From NCBI RefSeq assembly GCF_018603905.1, contig NZ_JAHFZZ010000005.1, positions 671,738 to 735,737 of the forward strand: 64,000 bases of DNA, given 5' to 3'. The stretch's first letter is position 1, and each line of letters begins with the position of its first letter. A program made the position numbers and the translations under genes. Below are positions 38,862 to 47,376 of the stretch, one piece after another. The notes under the pieces were generated by a model, which made no database searches, was not told where the DNA came from, and saw only the letters and a list, made by a program, of their open reading frames with translations. Source of the DNA: Nonomuraea sp. NEAU-A123. GTDB taxonomy: Bacteria; Actinomycetota; Actinomycetes; Streptosporangiales; Streptosporangiaceae.

Positions 38862-40354
38862 CGGGCACCGCCGAGCGCCTGCGGATGAGCGGGATCGTCA
38901 AGCGCTTCCCGGGCACCGTCGCCCTGGACGGCGTGGAGCTGACCGTGCGCCCCGGCGAGGTGCACTGCCTGCTGGGCGAGAACGGCGCGGGCAAGAGCAC
39001 GCTCATGAAGATCCTCGCCGGCTCCTACCGGCCGGACGAGGGCACGATCCTGCTGGACGGGGAGCCCTTCAGTCCCGTCACCCCGCACGCGGGGCTGGCC
39101 GCCGGCATCGCCGTGATCTACCAGGAACTTGACCTGCTGCCCGACCTCACCGTGGCGCAGAACCTGCTGCTGGGCAGGTCGCCGCGGTACGGCCCGTTCG
39201 TGCGCCGGTCCCGGCGGGCGGGCCTGGCTCGCGAGGCGCTGGACCGGGTGGGCGCGCGCTTCCCGGTGACCACCCCCGTCAGGGAGCTGCCCATCGCGGC
39301 CCAGCAGCTCACGGCCATCGCCAAGGCGCTCACCGCCGACGCGCGGGTGATCGTCATGGACGAACCCTCCGCCACGCTCGGCGAGAGCGAGCTGCTCGCC
39401 GTCTTCGACGTCATCCGGTCGCTCACCGCCGAGGGACGTTCGGTGATCTTCATCTCGCACCGGATGGACGAGGTGATGGAGATCGGCGACCGCGCCACGG
39501 TACTGCGTGACGGCCGTACGGTCGGCGTCTACGACCTGACCTCGACTGGCCCCGGCGAGCTGGTCGCCGCGATGATCGGCGAGGCCAAAGAGCTGGTGCG
39601 CCCCAGCGGCCATCGGGCGCCGGAGGGCGAGCCGCTGCTGCGCGTCGACCGGGTCCACCTGCCCGGGCTGCTCGACGTGCGCGACCTGGAGGTGCGGCGG
39701 GGCGAGATCGTCGGCCTCGCCGGACTGGGCGGCGCCGGACGTACGACACTGCTGCGCGCGCTCTTCGGCGACCTGAAGGCGCACGTCACCGCGCGGCTGG
39801 ACGGCCGTCCCCTGCGGGTGGGCAGTCCCGCCGCCGCGGTGCGCGCGGGGCTCGCGCTCGTACCGGAGAGCCGCAAGGAGCACGGCCTGATGCTCGGTCT
39901 CTCCGTGGGCCGCAACGCGGCGATCGCGGCGCTCGGCCGGCCCCCGTGGCTGCTGCCCGGCCGAGCCGGGCGGCGTCTCACCCAGCCCGCGCTGGCCGAC
40001 CTGGGCGTCAAGTGCGCCGGACCCGACCAGCTCGTGGGGCAACTGTCGGGCGGCAACCAGCAGAAGATCGTGCTGGCCAAGTGGATCACCCGGGGCGGGA
40101 TCCGGCTGCTGCTGCTCGACGAGCCCACGCGCGGCCTCGACGTCGGCGCCAAGGCCGACCTCTACCGGCAGGTACGCCACCTCGCCGACCAGGGAGTGGC
40201 GGTCCTGCTCGCGAGCAGCGAGCTCAATGAGCTGACCGCCAACACCGACCAGATCCAGGTCCTGTACGAGGGCCGCAACGTCGCGCGGTTCGACCCGAGG
40301 GACAGCTTGGAGAGCGTCATCGCGCACACCGTCATCACAGGAGCGATGCCATGA
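38858..40354 (+). CDS. Sugar ABC transporter ATP-binding protein (RbsA-like, two NBDs)
   Basis: A 498-aa protein with duplicated ABC ATPase domains, starting at ATG 38858 (ATGA overlap). The first domain has Walker A GENGAGKST and VIVMDEPSATL. As in other RbsA-type proteins, the second copy has a relaxed Walker A (GLGGAGRTT) but a good signature LSGGNQQKIVLAKW and LLLDEPTRGLDVGAK. It energises import together with the permease at 40351 and the lipoprotein at 34301. Confidence 0.94.
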   Translation: MTGTAERLRMSGIVKRFPGTVALDGVELTVRPGEVHCLLGENGAGKSTLMKILAGSYRPDEGTILLDGEPFSPVTPHAGLAAGIAVIYQELDLLPDLTVAQNLLLGRSPRYGPFVRRSRRAGLAREALDRVGARFPVTTPVRELPIAAQQLTAIAKALTADARVIVMDEPSATLGESELLAVFDVIRSLTAEGRSVIFISHRMDEVMEIGDRATVLRDGRTVGVYDLTSTGPGELVAAMIGEAKELVRPSGHRAPEGEPLLRVDRVHLPGLLDVRDLEVRRGEIVGLAGLGGAGRTTLLRALFGDLKAHVTARLDGRPLRVGSPAAAVRAGLALVPESRKEHGLMLGLSVGRNAAIAALGRPPWLLPGRAGRRLTQPALADLGVKCAGPDQLVGQLSGGNQQKIVLAKWITRGGIRLLLLDEPTRGLDVGAKADLYRQVRHLADQGVAVLLASSELNELTANTDQIQVLYEGRNVARFDPRDSLESVIAHTVITGAMP

Positions 40355-41361
40355 CCACCTCGACCGGATCGGCCATGACCGTGGCCGGCAAGGACTCGGG
40401 CGGCGCCAGGTCGCGCCGCCGCATGGACCTGATCGTCAAGTCCAACCTGCTGCTGGTCTTCCTGGCGCTGTGCGTCGTCGCGACGCTGCTGGCCCCGCAG
40501 TTCCTCACCGGGCGCAACATCGCCAACCTCCTGCAGCAGTCCGCGCTCACCGGCATCGTCGCCATCGGCATGACGATGGTGGTGCTGACCGCGGGGATCG
40601 ACCTGTCGGTCGGCAGCGTGGCCGCCTTCGGCGGGATGACGGTCGCCCTGCTCATGGGGTCGGGCGTGCCCGTCGTGGCGGCGATCCTGCTCAGCATCGC
40701 GGCGGGCGCGTTGTTCGGCGGGTTCATGGGCGGGTTGTCCGCCTATCTGTCGCTGCCCTCGTTCATGACCACACTGGCCGGGCTCACGGCCATCCGCGGA
40801 CTCACCTACCTGCTCACCGACGGCAAACCGGCGGATGTCGGCGGCGCCCCGGAGGCATTTCAGCTCCTGGGCGGCGGGTTCGTCGGCTACGTGCCGATCA
40901 TCGGGATCGTGTTCGTCGTGATCACGATCCTCGCCGCCCTGGTGCTGCGCGGCACGACCTTCGGCGAGTACGTCTACGCCGTCGGCAGCAACAAGGAGGC
41001 CGCGCGACTGTCCGGCCTGCCGGTCCGCGCCGTGATCACCGCCGTGTTCGCGGTGTCCGGCGCGCTGGCCGCGCTGGCGGGGGTCCTGCTCACCTCCCGG
41101 CTGACCGTCGGCCAGCCCACCGCCTTCAGCGGGCTCGAACTGGACGCGATCGCGGCCGTGGTGCTCGGCGGCACCAACCTGTTCGGTGGCCGGGGCGGGG
41201 TGTTCGGCACGTTCGTGGCGGTACTGCTGCTGTCGGTGCTGCGCAACCTGTGCAACCTGCTCGGCCTGGGCTCCTTCTTCCAGATGGTGGTGACCGGCCT
41301 GATCCTGCTGGTCGCCCTCATCCTCAACATGCTCATCGAAAGGCGGGGCGCTCGTGCCTGA
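40351..41361 (+). CDS. Sugar ABC transporter permease (RbsC-like)
   Basis: A 336-aa integral membrane protein with eight to ten hydrophobic helices. The family-typical GMTMVVLTAGIDLSVGSVAAFGGM segment and the cytoplasmic coupling region VGSNKEAARLSGLPV are present, with VVLGGTNLFGGRGGVFGT near the end. ATG overlaps the ATPase stop. It forms the membrane channel of the importer, probably as a homodimer since only one permease gene is present. Confidence 0.94.
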   Translation: MTTSTGSAMTVAGKDSGGARSRRRMDLIVKSNLLLVFLALCVVATLLAPQFLTGRNIANLLQQSALTGIVAIGMTMVVLTAGIDLSVGSVAAFGGMTVALLMGSGVPVVAAILLSIAAGALFGGFMGGLSAYLSLPSFMTTLAGLTAIRGLTYLLTDGKPADVGGAPEAFQLLGGGFVGYVPIIGIVFVVITILAALVLRGTTFGEYVYAVGSNKEAARLSGLPVRAVITAVFAVSGALAALAGVLLTSRLTVGQPTAFSGLELDAIAAVVLGGTNLFGGRGGVFGTFVAVLLLSVLRNLCNLLGLGSFFQMVVTGLILLVALILNMLIERRGARA

Positions 41362-42274
41362 CACCACTCCGGGCTCGTTGCGGACGCTGCTCCGCGAACT
41401 GCCCGGCGTCGACGAGGTCGGCGTGCACCGGCGGACCGCAGACCTGGCGACCCGCTCGGTCAAGACCACGGCCAAACGCGCGGCGATCGACCTGGCCATC
41501 CGGATGGTCGACCTGACCACGCTCGAAGGAGCCGACACGCCGGGCAAGGTGAGCGCGCTGGCGGGCAAGGCCATGCGTCCCGACCCGGCCGACCCCACCG
41601 CGCCCTCCGTCGCCGCGCTCTGCGTCTACCCGGACATGGTCCCGGTGGCCGCCCGGGCGTTGGCCGGCAGCGGGGTGGAGCTGGCCTCGGTCGCCACGGG
41701 CTTCCCGGCCGGCCGTACGTCTCTGGAGGTGAAACTCGCCGACACGGGTGCGGCCGTGGCCGCGGGCGCCACCGAGATCGACATGGTCATCGACCGGGGC
41801 GCGTTCCTCTCCGGCGACTACCGCAAGGTCTTCGACGAGATCACGGCGGTGAAGGAGACCTGCGGCCAGGCGCGCCTGAAGGTCATCCTGGAGACCGGCG
41901 AGCTGGCCACCTACGACAACGTACGGCGAGCGTCCTGGCTCTCCCTGCACGCCGGCGCGGACTTCATCAAGACCTCCACCGGCAAGACGGCGCCTGCCGC
42001 CACGCTGCCGGTCACCCTGGTCATGCTGGAAGCGGTCAGGGACTACCACCTCGCCACCGGGCGGCGGGCCGGCGTGAAACCGGCGGGCGGCATCCGCACC
42101 ACCAAGGACGCGATGCGTTACCTGGTGATGGTCAAGGAGGTGGCCGGGGACGGCTGGCTGGATCCGGCCTGGTTCCGGCTCGGCGCCTCGACGCTGCTGA
42201 ACGACCTGCTCATGCAGCGCGCCAAGCTGACCACCGGACACTACGCCGGGCCCGACTACTACACGATCGACTGA
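41354..42274 (+). CDS. deoC: Deoxyribose-phosphate aldolase
   Basis: A 306-aa class I aldolase of the DeoC family, which cleaves 2-deoxyribose 5-phosphate to glyceraldehyde 3-phosphate and acetaldehyde. The Schiff-base lysine is K206 in FIKTSTGK, the second catalytic lysine lies in GVKPAGGIRT, and the Asp pair region ATEIDMVIDRG is present. The GTG start overlaps the permease by eight bases. It is followed by two aldehyde dehydrogenases that could remove the acetaldehyde. With kinase and dehydrogenase upstream, it suggests that the operon converts an imported compound to a deoxysugar phosphate. Confidence 0.93.
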   Translation: MPDTTPGSLRTLLRELPGVDEVGVHRRTADLATRSVKTTAKRAAIDLAIRMVDLTTLEGADTPGKVSALAGKAMRPDPADPTAPSVAALCVYPDMVPVAARALAGSGVELASVATGFPAGRTSLEVKLADTGAAVAAGATEIDMVIDRGAFLSGDYRKVFDEITAVKETCGQARLKVILETGELATYDNVRRASWLSLHAGADFIKTSTGKTAPAATLPVTLVMLEAVRDYHLATGRRAGVKPAGGIRTTKDAMRYLVMVKEVAGDGWLDPAWFRLGASTLLNDLLMQRAKLTTGHYAGPDYYTID

Positions 42275-42284
42275 GGGGTCTCCG

Positions 42285-43712
42285 ATGTTCGAGTACGCGC
42301 CCGCGCCGGAGTCACGATCGATCGTGTCGATCCGGCCGTCGTACGACCTGTTCATCGACGGTGAGTTCGTCGAGGCCAAGAGCGACGAGCGGATCGTCAC
42401 GATCAACCCGGCCGACGAGGAGCCGCTGGCCGAGGTGGCCGCAGCGGGGGAGGCCGACGTGGACCGCGCCTTCACCGCCGCGCGGCGGGCCTTCGAACGG
42501 GTGTGGTCGCCGCTGCCGGGCGCCGAGCGCGGCAAGTACCTGTTCAGGATCGCGCGCATCATCCAGGAGCGCGCCCGCGAGCTGGCCGTGCTGGAGTCAC
42601 TGGACAACGGCAAGCCGATCAAGGAGACCAGGGACGTGGACGTGCCCCTGGCCGCGGCGCACTTCATCTACCACGCGGGCTGGGCCGACAAGCTGGCGCA
42701 CGCCGGGTTCGGTCCCTCCCCGCGCCCGGTGGGCGTGGCCGCGCAGGTCATCCCCTGGAACTTCCCGCTCTTGATGCTCGCCTGGAAGATCGCCCCCGCG
42801 CTGGCCACCGGCAACACGGTGGTGCTCAAGCCCGCGGAGACCACCCCGCTGACCGCCCTGGCGTTCGCCGAGATCTGTCAGGAGGCCGAGCTGCCCCCCG
42901 GCGTGGTGAACATCCTCACCGGCGCGGGCGGCACCGGCCGGGCCGTGGTGGCGCACCCGGACGCGGACAAGGTGGCCTTCACCGGCTCGACCGAGGTGGG
43001 CAGGGAGATCGCCCGCGCCGTGGCCGGCACGGGCCGGCGGCTCACGCTGGAGCTGGGCGGCAAGGGCGCGAACATCGTCTACGACGACGCCGCGATGGAC
43101 CAGGCCGTGGAGGGGATCGTCTCGGGCATCTTCTTCAACCAGGGCCACGTGTGCTGCGCGGGATCACGGCTGCTCGTGCAGGAGTCGATCGCGGAAGAGC
43201 TCCTGGCGAAGCTGCGTACCAGGATCAGCCGGCTGCGGCTGGGCGATCCGCTGGACAAGAACACCGACATCGGGGCGATCAACTCGGCCGCCCAACTCGA
43301 CCGGATCCGCGAGCTGGCCGCCGCCGGGGAGGCGGAGGGCGCGAGCGGCTGGTCGCCCGCGTGCCCGATCCCGGAGCGCGGCTACTGGTTCCCGCCCACG
43401 GTGTTCACCGGCGTCACGCAGGCGCACCGGATCGCTCGCGAGGAGATCTTCGGCCCGGTGCTGTCGGTGCTCACCTTCCGTACCCCGGAGGAGGCCGTGG
43501 CCAAGGCGAACAACACCCCGTACGGGCTGTCCGCCGGGGTGTGGACGGAGAAGGGCTCCCGCATGCTGTGGACCGCGAGCCGGCTGCGCGCCGGCGTCGT
43601 CTGGTCCAACACCTTCAACATGTTCGATCCCGCCAGCCCGTTCGGCGGTTACAAGGAGTCCGGGTACGGCCGCGAGGGCGGACGGCACGGGCTGGAGGCA
43701 TACCTTGACTGA
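42285..43712 (+). CDS. Aldehyde dehydrogenase (full-length)
   Basis: A 475-aa NAD(P)+-dependent aldehyde dehydrogenase. It shows VIPWNFPLLMLAWKIAPALATGNTVVLKPAE (cofactor fold), FTGSTEVGREI, LELGGKGANIV (general base Glu) and the catalytic Cys290 in GHVCCAGSR, ending with GGYKESGYGREGG. All key residues are present. Directly downstream of deoC, it probably oxidises the aldolase product acetaldehyde (or a pathway aldehyde) to the acid. The next gene overlaps by eight bases. Confidence 0.93.
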   Translation: MFEYAPAPESRSIVSIRPSYDLFIDGEFVEAKSDERIVTINPADEEPLAEVAAAGEADVDRAFTAARRAFERVWSPLPGAERGKYLFRIARIIQERARELAVLESLDNGKPIKETRDVDVPLAAAHFIYHAGWADKLAHAGFGPSPRPVGVAAQVIPWNFPLLMLAWKIAPALATGNTVVLKPAETTPLTALAFAEICQEAELPPGVVNILTGAGGTGRAVVAHPDADKVAFTGSTEVGREIARAVAGTGRRLTLELGGKGANIVYDDAAMDQAVEGIVSGIFFNQGHVCCAGSRLLVQESIAEELLAKLRTRISRLRLGDPLDKNTDIGAINSAAQLDRIRELAAAGEAEGASGWSPACPIPERGYWFPPTVFTGVTQAHRIAREEIFGPVLSVLTFRTPEEAVAKANNTPYGLSAGVWTEKGSRMLWTASRLRAGVVWSNTFNMFDPASPFGGYKESGYGREGGRHGLEAYLD

Positions 43713-44580
43713 CAAGACCGATCCCCTGCGCGTCGCGGTGCGCAGGACGTACAAGCTCTATCTCGGCGGCGCGTTCCCGCGCTCGGAGTCAGGCAGGTCC
43801 TATCCCGTGACATCAGCCAAGGGACTCCATCTCGCCAACGCGGCCCTGGCCTCCCGCAAGGACGTGCGCGACGCCGTCGTGGCCGCGCGCAAGGCGTTTC
43901 CCGGCTGGTCCGGCCGGACCGCCTACAACCGGGGCCAGATCCTCTACCGGATCGCCGAGATGATGGAGGGGCGGCGGGCCCAGTTCGCCGAGGAGAGCGC
44001 CGCGGCCGAAGGCGTGAGCAGAGCCAGGGCCGAGGCGCTGGTGTCGGCCGCCATCGACCGCTGGGTCTACTACGCGGGCTGGGCCGACAAGATCGGTCAA
44101 GTGCTGGGCGGGGCCAATCAGGTGTCCGGCCCCTTCTTCAACCACTCCGAACCAGAGCCGACCGGAGTGGTGGGCATCCTCGCCCCCGCCGACTCGCCGC
44201 TGCTCGGCCTGGTCTCGGTACTCGCCCCGGTCATCACGGCGGGCAACACGGCGGTGCTGGTGGCTAGCGAACACCACCCGCTGTCCGCCGTCACGCTCGC
44301 CGAGGCCCTGGCCACCTCGGACCTGCCGCCGGGAGTGGTGAACATCCTGACCGGGCGCCTGAGCGAGCTGGCCCCGCCACTGGCCGGACACGCCGATGTC
44401 AACGCCCTCGATCTGACCGGCGCGGGCGATCACGCCCCCGCCCTGGAGGAAGCCGCGGCGACCACCCTCAAACGGGTCCTGCGGCCGGGCCCTGACGACT
44501 GGACCGACGCCGACCCGGGCGTCTCCCGGATCAGGCGTTTCCTGGAGATCAAAACGGTCTGGCACCCGGTGGGCAGCTGA
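43705..44580 (+). CDS. Short aldehyde-dehydrogenase-like protein lacking the catalytic domain
   Basis: A 291-aa protein related to the N-terminal two-thirds of aldehyde dehydrogenases: KLYLGGAFPRSESGRSY, VGILAPADSPLLGLVSVLAPVITAGNTAVLVASE, LPPGVVNILTGRL. It lacks the Glu motif LELGGK and the CCAGSR catalytic cysteine, ending soon after a degenerate ALDLTGAG segment. It uses a TTG start with GGAGG at good spacing and overlaps the full ALDH by eight bases. The tidy ends and coupling suggest a retained accessory subunit rather than debris. It may form hetero-oligomers with the upstream enzyme; inferred. Confidence 0.75.
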   Translation: MTDKTDPLRVAVRRTYKLYLGGAFPRSESGRSYPVTSAKGLHLANAALASRKDVRDAVVAARKAFPGWSGRTAYNRGQILYRIAEMMEGRRAQFAEESAAAEGVSRARAEALVSAAIDRWVYYAGWADKIGQVLGGANQVSGPFFNHSEPEPTGVVGILAPADSPLLGLVSVLAPVITAGNTAVLVASEHHPLSAVTLAEALATSDLPPGVVNILTGRLSELAPPLAGHADVNALDLTGAGDHAPALEEAAATTLKRVLRPGPDDWTDADPGVSRIRRFLEIKTVWHPVGS

Positions 44581-44618
44581 CCCTGGGGCGACCGATGACC
44601 AGGTCGCAGAAGTCCTCG

Positions 44619-44651
44619 ACGGCCCGCTGAGCGCCATGCTCGGTGGGCCGT
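44619..44651 (+). terminator. Hairpin terminator of the sugar/DeoC operon
   Basis: ACGGCCC (44619-44625) pairs with GGGCCGT (44645-44651), with an inner GAGC/GCTC stem, 38 bases after the last operon stop. The pyrimidine-rich CCCTTGTCT follows. It separates the operon from the sulfonate-type transporter genes. Confidence 0.6.
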
Positions 44652-44689
44652 CCCTTGTCTAAACCCCTCTAAACTGGTAGGAAATACAT

Positions 44690-45508
44690 GTGTACCGAAA
44701 ATCCCCGGACCAACCGGTGTCGCGCCGACGGGCGGTCCCGCGGTTCGCGGTGCGTACGCTCGCCGTCCTCGTGCTGCTCGGCCTGTGGCAGGCGGTCGCC
44801 ATGGCGCTCGACAACCCGTCCTTCATCCCCGCCCCCAAAGCGGTAGCGGACCGGCTCCTGCTGCTGTCCACGACGCACGACGGCATCCGCGGCTACAGCG
44901 GCAGCCTCCTCATCGAGCACCTGGGGGTGAGCCTGCGCCGCATCCTCATCGGCTCCGTGATCGGCGTGGTGGGCGGGCTCGTCCTGGGGGTCGTCCTCGG
45001 CACGGTGCCCTGGATCCGCATCGTGGCGGAACCGGTGGTCACCTTCGTGCGGGCTCTGCCGCCGCTGGCGTACTTCAGCCTGCTCATCATCTGGTTCGGC
45101 ATCGACGAGACGCCCAAGCTGTGGCTGCTGGCCATCGCGGCGCTGCCGCCGGTCGCGGTGGCCACCGCCGCCGCCGTACACGGCGCGCCGACGGACCTGG
45201 TCGAAGCGGCCAAGGCGCTAGGTGCCTCGCGCCGGCAGGTCATCCAGGACGTGGTGTTGCCCAACGCGCTGCCGGAGATCTTCACCGGCGTCCGGCTGGC
45301 CGTCGGCATCGCGTACTCGTCCGTGGTCGCCGCGGAGACCGTCAACGGAGTGCCGGGCATCGGCGGCATGGTCAGGGACGCCCAGCGTTACCTGCAGACC
45401 GACGTCGTGGTCGTGGGGTTGCTCGCCATCGGCATCTCGGGCCTGCTCATCGACGGCATCCTGCGGGTCGCCGAAAAGCGGCTCATCCCCTGGAGGGGTC
45501 GTTCTTGA
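44690..45508 (+). CDS. ABC transporter permease (TauC/SsuC type)
   Basis: A 272-aa permease with about six transmembrane helices. FVRALPPLAYFSLLIIWFGIDETPKLW and the EAA loop AAKALGASRRQVIQDVVLPNALPEIFTGVRLA are typical of sulfonate/taurine/nitrate importers. The start is GTG 44690 after TAGGAAATAC. A TTGTCT-N17-TAGGAA promoter-like arrangement (44655-44683) lies immediately upstream. First gene of a permease / binding protein / ATPase / dioxygenase operon. Confidence 0.9.
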   Translation: MYRKSPDQPVSRRRAVPRFAVRTLAVLVLLGLWQAVAMALDNPSFIPAPKAVADRLLLLSTTHDGIRGYSGSLLIEHLGVSLRRILIGSVIGVVGGLVLGVVLGTVPWIRIVAEPVVTFVRALPPLAYFSLLIIWFGIDETPKLWLLAIAALPPVAVATAAAVHGAPTDLVEAAKALGASRRQVIQDVVLPNALPEIFTGVRLAVGIAYSSVVAAETVNGVPGIGGMVRDAQRYLQTDVVVVGLLAIGISGLLIDGILRVAEKRLIPWRGRS

Positions 45509-45540
45509 CCATCATCCACCGTCCCGTAAGGAAGCGCGCC

Positions 45541-46584
45541 ATGTCACGACCGCGTCTCACGCTCCTGCTCTCCCTCGTTCTGATCGCGGCTCTGGCCGGA
45601 TGCGGCAACGGGACCGCGTCGGCGGGAGGCGGTGGCGGGGCGAAGGCCAAGAGCATCCGCATCGCCTATCAGGCGTTCCCCAGCGGCGACCTCGTCGTGA
45701 AGAACAAGAAATGGCTGGAGCAGGGACTGCCCGGCTACACCATCCAATGGACCAAGTTCGACTCCGGTGCCAGCATCAACACCGCCTTCGTCGCGAAGAG
45801 CGTCGACATCGCCGCCATCGGTTCGAGCCCGGTCGCGCGCGGGCTGTCGGCTCCGCTGAACATCCCGTACCAGGTGGCGTTCGTGCTGGATGTGGCGGGT
45901 GACAACGAGGCCCTCGTCGCCAGGAACGGCAGTGGCGTCTCGTCGGTGAAGGACCTGCGCGGCAAGAAGGTCGCGACCCCCTTCGCCTCCACCGCCCACT
46001 ACAGCCTGCTGTCCGCGCTGAGCCAGGCCGGCGTGGCCGAGTCGGAGGTGAACCTCATCGACCTCGAACCGCAGGACATCCTGGCGTCCTGGACCCGCGG
46101 TGACATCGACGCCGCCTACACCTGGCTGCCGAGCCTGAAGGAGCTGAAGAAGACCGGCAAGACCCTGATCAGCAGCCGCGAACTGGCCACGGCGGGCAAG
46201 CCCACGCTGGATCTCGGCGTGGTCTCCACCGCGTTCGTCGAGGCGCACCCGGACGCGGTCGACGCCTGGCGCAAGGTCGAGGCCAAGGCCCTCCAGCTGA
46301 TCGCCGACGACCCCGACGCGGCGGCCCAGTCCGTGGGCGCCGAGCTGAACCTGGCACAAGACGACGCCAAAGACCAGCTCAGCCAGGGAGTCTTCCTCAA
46401 GCCCGCCGACCTGGCTTCCGCCGAATGGCTGGGCACGCCGGGCAAGGTCGGCGGTCTGGCGCAGAACCTGGTCGGCGCCGCGCAGTTCCTCAAGGACCAG
46501 CAGAAGATCGACGCCGTCCCCGATCTGGCCACCGTGCAACGGGCCATCTACAACAAGGGTCTTCCCGATGTCCTCGCCTCCTGA
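45541..46584 (+). CDS. Sulfonate/taurine-type ABC substrate-binding lipoprotein
   Basis: A 347-aa lipoprotein starting at ATG 45541 (AAGGAAG upstream). Lipobox LAGC gives lipidated C21, followed by a Gly-rich linker. The body is a TauA/SsuA-type binding fold: IRIAYQAFPSGDLVVKNKKWLE, FDSGASINTAFVAKSVDIAAIGSSP, DLRGKKVATPFASTAHYSLLSAL, WTRGDIDAAYTWLPSLKEL. It binds a small organosulfur-type (or other) anion outside the membrane and passes it to the permease at 44690. The stop overlaps the ATPase gene by 17 bases. Confidence 0.9.
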   Translation: MSRPRLTLLLSLVLIAALAGCGNGTASAGGGGGAKAKSIRIAYQAFPSGDLVVKNKKWLEQGLPGYTIQWTKFDSGASINTAFVAKSVDIAAIGSSPVARGLSAPLNIPYQVAFVLDVAGDNEALVARNGSGVSSVKDLRGKKVATPFASTAHYSLLSALSQAGVAESEVNLIDLEPQDILASWTRGDIDAAYTWLPSLKELKKTGKTLISSRELATAGKPTLDLGVVSTAFVEAHPDAVDAWRKVEAKALQLIADDPDAAAQSVGAELNLAQDDAKDQLSQGVFLKPADLASAEWLGTPGKVGGLAQNLVGAAQFLKDQQKIDAVPDLATVQRAIYNKGLPDVLAS

Positions 46585-47371
46585 CCTCGACCGCGCGACC
46601 GCCGTACACGCGCACGAGGTCGAGCACGTGTACGGCGGGGGCCGCGACGCCGTGACCGCCCTGGGGCCCCTCTCGCTCGAGGTCCCGCAGGGCTCGTTCC
46701 TCGTGATCGTCGGCGCCTCGGGCTGCGGCAAGAGCACACTGCTGCGGCTGATCGCCGGTTTCGAGCAGCCCACCTCCGGCACCGTACGGACCGGCGGCGA
46801 CCAGCCCGTGCCCGGCAAGGGCGCCGGCATCGTCTTCCAGCAACCTCGGCTGTTCCCCTGGAAGAGCGTGGGCGGCAACATCGAGCTGGCTCTGCGGTAC
46901 GCGGGCGTGCCCCGCGAGGAGCGCGCCCGCCAGATACCGGAACTCCTGCGGCGAGTGGGTCTGCACGACGTCGCGCACCGCCGGATCTGGCAGATCTCCG
47001 GGGGCCAGCAGCAACGCGTCGCCATCGCCAGGGCACTGGCCGGCGACAACCCGCTCCTGCTGCTCGACGAGCCGTTCGCCGCGCTGGACGCGCTCACCCG
47101 CGAGCGGCTTCAGGAGGACCTGCGCCGGGTGAGCGCGGAGACCGGCCGCACCTCGGTGTTCGTCACGCACAGCGTCGAGGAGGCCGTGTTCCTGGGCAGC
47201 CGCGTCGTGGTGCTCACCAGGAGACCGGGCCGGATCGCGCTCGACCTCGACATCCCGCTGCCCCGTACCGGTCTGGAGCCCGACGAGCTCCGCGCCCTGC
47301 CCGAATACGCCGCTCTGCGCGCCACGGTCAGCCAGGCCGTGCGCACCGCCGCCGCCCTCAGAGGAAAGTGA
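46568..47371 (+). CDS. ABC transporter ATP-binding protein (TauB/SsuB type)
   Basis: A 267-aa single-domain ABC ATPase: Walker A GASGCGKST, Q loop FQQPRLFPWKS, signature ISGGQQQRVAIARAL, Walker B LLLLDEPFAALD, H loop VFVTHSVEEAVFLG. The QQPRLFPWKSV segment is characteristic of the nitrate/sulfonate/taurine group. It powers the transporter formed with 44690 and 45541. The dioxygenase gene begins five bases after its stop. Confidence 0.94.
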   Translation: MSSPPDLDRATAVHAHEVEHVYGGGRDAVTALGPLSLEVPQGSFLVIVGASGCGKSTLLRLIAGFEQPTSGTVRTGGDQPVPGKGAGIVFQQPRLFPWKSVGGNIELALRYAGVPREERARQIPELLRRVGLHDVAHRRIWQISGGQQQRVAIARALAGDNPLLLLDEPFAALDALTRERLQEDLRRVSAETGRTSVFVTHSVEEAVFLGSRVVVLTRRPGRIALDLDIPLPRTGLEPDELRALPEYAALRATVSQAVRTAAALRGK

Positions 47372-47376
47372 TTCAC

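Noticed and set aside
34301..44580. A true lsr-type autoinducer-2 uptake operon
   Set aside because: There is a single permease, no LsrF/LsrG-type enzymes, and the aldolase is a canonical DeoC, so the resemblance is at superfamily level only.
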